NCBI RefSeq assembly: GCF_023556315.2
Contig: NZ_CP116221.1
Coordinates: 1,685,001 to 1,749,000 of the forward strand
Reading direction: 5' to 3'
Length of the DNA: 64,000 nucleotides
DNA from: Psychroserpens ponticola
GTDB lineage: Bacteria; Bacteroidota; Bacteroidia; Flavobacteriales; Flavobacteriaceae
Within the stretch, counting starts at the first letter, position 1. Each line of letters begins with the position of its first letter. Below, one piece after another: positions 63,214 through 64,000 of the stretch. The notes under the pieces are model-generated. The model did not search any database. It was not told the origin of the DNA and saw only the letters and a list, made by a program, of their open reading frames with translations. The position numbers and the translations under genes are program-made.

Positions 63214-63573
63214 TTATTTTCTTCGATACTTTTTTAGTATGGCATAGAATTGATTCTTAAACGCGTTAAATTCTTTTATATATTTCAAATAGTTGTCGCG
63301 TTTTTGTTCATGTATTTTAGATCTTGTCAAATCATATTCTACTTTTCCGTATTCATACTCTTTTTTAAGTTCTTGTTCATACTTACATAACGTTGCCATG
63401 TTTAAAACATTCTTTCTACGTATGGCTTGAATTGCTGTTGATATTGAAGTATTATGAATCAGTTGTTTTTCAACACTATTAAAATGATTTAGTTCGGTAT
63501 TAACATACTCTAGCATGTCAATCCATAAGCATAATTCGCTCAAGTCTTTTTGTATACACAGTCTCCTATGCAT
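63214..63573 (-). CDS. Coiled-coil protein of unknown function, paralog of the next gene
   Basis: A 119-residue charged, helix-rich protein (Lys/Glu/Tyr rich), probably coiled coil. The ATG at 63573 (MHRRLCIQ) is chosen; a TTG at 63603 would add ten residues. It shares with the gene at 63622 a pattern of an N-terminal helix, a KNVLNMATLCKYE-like middle and a C-terminal YLKYIKEFNAFKNQFYAILKKYR-like helix, so they look paralogous. No signal peptide, no family recognised. Confidence 0.5.
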   Translation of the reverse strand: MHRRLCIQKDLSELCLWIDMLEYVNTELNHFNSVEKQLIHNTSISTAIQAIRRKNVLNMATLCKYEQELKKEYEYGKVEYDLTRSKIHEQKRDNYLKYIKEFNAFKNQFYAILKKYRRK

Positions 63574-63621
63574 ATCGATTTTATATATTGAAAGAGTATT
63601 CAAAAGATTAAAAAGGCATAA

Positions 63622-63972
63622 TTAATTTGTTTTTAAAAGCGTTAATTTCCCTTGTACTTTATTAAAAAATTCATCTTTAAGTCTTCTATATTTATCTAAG
63701 TGATATAAATAACTTTTGCGATAGCTTTCATGCTCAGTGATATAAGCCATATCGCATTGTGTATCTTCACACTCTACAATATTAGACCTAGAATTAGCAT
63801 ATTTACGAAGTGCATTTAATAAGGCTTCATTTTCAACTTCTTTTTTCTTTAAACGTTCAGCGACACTATCATCACCAATTTTGCTTTTTAAATCCTTATT
63901 ACAAATGCTTATAAGGTTGATCAATTCTTTTTTGATGTATTTTAAATGGTTCGTCCAATTATCAAGTTCCAT
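63622..63972 (-). CDS. Coiled-coil protein of unknown function, paralog of the previous gene
   Basis: A 116-residue charged, helical protein starting at the ATG 63972 (MELDNWTNHLKYIKKEL); a GTG at 63993 is a possible longer start. It resembles the downstream neighbour in helix layout, with the C-terminal YLYHLDKYRRLKDEFFNKVQ. Cysteines occur in the middle (ECEDTQCDM). Likely cytoplasmic. Unknown function. It lies close to the window edge, so its neighbours beyond are not seen. Confidence 0.5.
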   Translation of the reverse strand: MELDNWTNHLKYIKKELINLISICNKDLKSKIGDDSVAERLKKKEVENEALLNALRKYANSRSNIVECEDTQCDMAYITEHESYRKSYLYHLDKYRRLKDEFFNKVQGKLTLLKTN

Positions 63973-64000
63973 GGTGTTGATTTTATGTGTCACATCAACA

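Noticed and set aside
1-64000. tRNA, rRNA, CRISPR, prophage or transposon genes
   Set aside because: I found no convincing tRNA cloverleaf, rRNA segment, spaced direct-repeat array, integrase, transposase or phage structural gene.

Overview
This 64 kb window is a chromosomal stretch from a flavobacterium (phylum Bacteroidota, most likely family Flavobacteriaceae, perhaps marine). The evidence is low GC, gliding-motility genes gldF and gldG, proteins with type IX secretion (T9SS) C-terminal sorting domains, a menaquinone pathway, many DUF3857 proteins, TAnnTTTG-type -7 promoter boxes, and interspersed repeats familiar from Flavobacteriaceae. I see no rRNA, tRNA, CRISPR array, transposase, integrase or phage gene. 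It is mostly core and soft-core genome.

Layout. 0.1-2.4 kb (minus): a redox/quinone-stress-type operon (DoxX-like, FMN reductase, MarR, pirin) with a 22-bp perfect palindrome that is a likely MarR operator. 2.5-5.9 kb (plus): an MCC-like acyl-CoA carboxylase beta subunit followed by two paralogous secreted proteins. 5.9-23.1 kb: the menaquinone genes menE, menC, menA, menB, menD, menF and menI, all on the minus strand, interleaved with plus-strand genes (a DUF3857 pair, a sterol-desaturase-type hydroxylase, a pair of small paralogs) and with housekeeping genes (CPBP protease, UPF0173 hydrolase, CvfB-like S1 protein, DUF2853). 23.1-29 kb: an alpha/beta hydrolase, GNAT, YtxH, an ECF42-like sigma factor with its YCII/DGPF-type partner, a serine hydrolase and a nitronate monooxygenase. 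29-33.2 kb: a second DUF3857 pair, paralogous to the first. 33.2-38.8 kb: DUF2306, acs, DUF779, aldehyde dehydrogenase and a divergent AraC regulator with 21-bp-spaced direct repeats, forming an aldehyde-to-acetyl-CoA cassette. 38.8-46.8 kb: AGCS symporter, acyltransferase-type membrane protein, PagL-like deacylase, lipoprotein, purC, phoH, SAM hydrolase and an ABM monooxygenase. 46.8-49.9 kb: a small membrane protein, gldF, an unrecognised BamE-like gene wedged between gldF and gldG by overlapping codons, and gldG. 50-57.3 kb: a T9SS subtilase, dnaN, DUF4870 and a T9SS PQQ-type sugar dehydrogenase. 57.4-61 kb: a 49-residue membrane protein, a TPMT-like methyltransferase, a TauE/SafE exporter, Crp/Fnr and LacI regulators. 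61-64 kb: a coupled lamin-tail protein and endonuclease I that share an N-terminal module, then two coiled-coil paralogs.

How the genes work together. MenF, MenD, MenC, MenE, MenB, MenI and MenA account for chorismate to demethylmenaquinone, with no MenH or MenG recognised here. ALDH and Acs would convert acetaldehyde to acetate and then acetyl-CoA under AraC control. GldF and GldG form part of the gliding/T9SS-linked ABC transporter, and the two T9SS-tagged enzymes are likely cargo of the same secretion machinery.

The most interesting candidates are the uncharacterised gene inside gldFG, the duplicated catalytic plus cysteine-less DUF3857 pairs, the two-site MarR operator, the ECF42-type unit with a candidate promoter and a degenerate DGPF motif, and a structured RNA-like element between purC and phoH. 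None is proven to be a new system from sequence alone.
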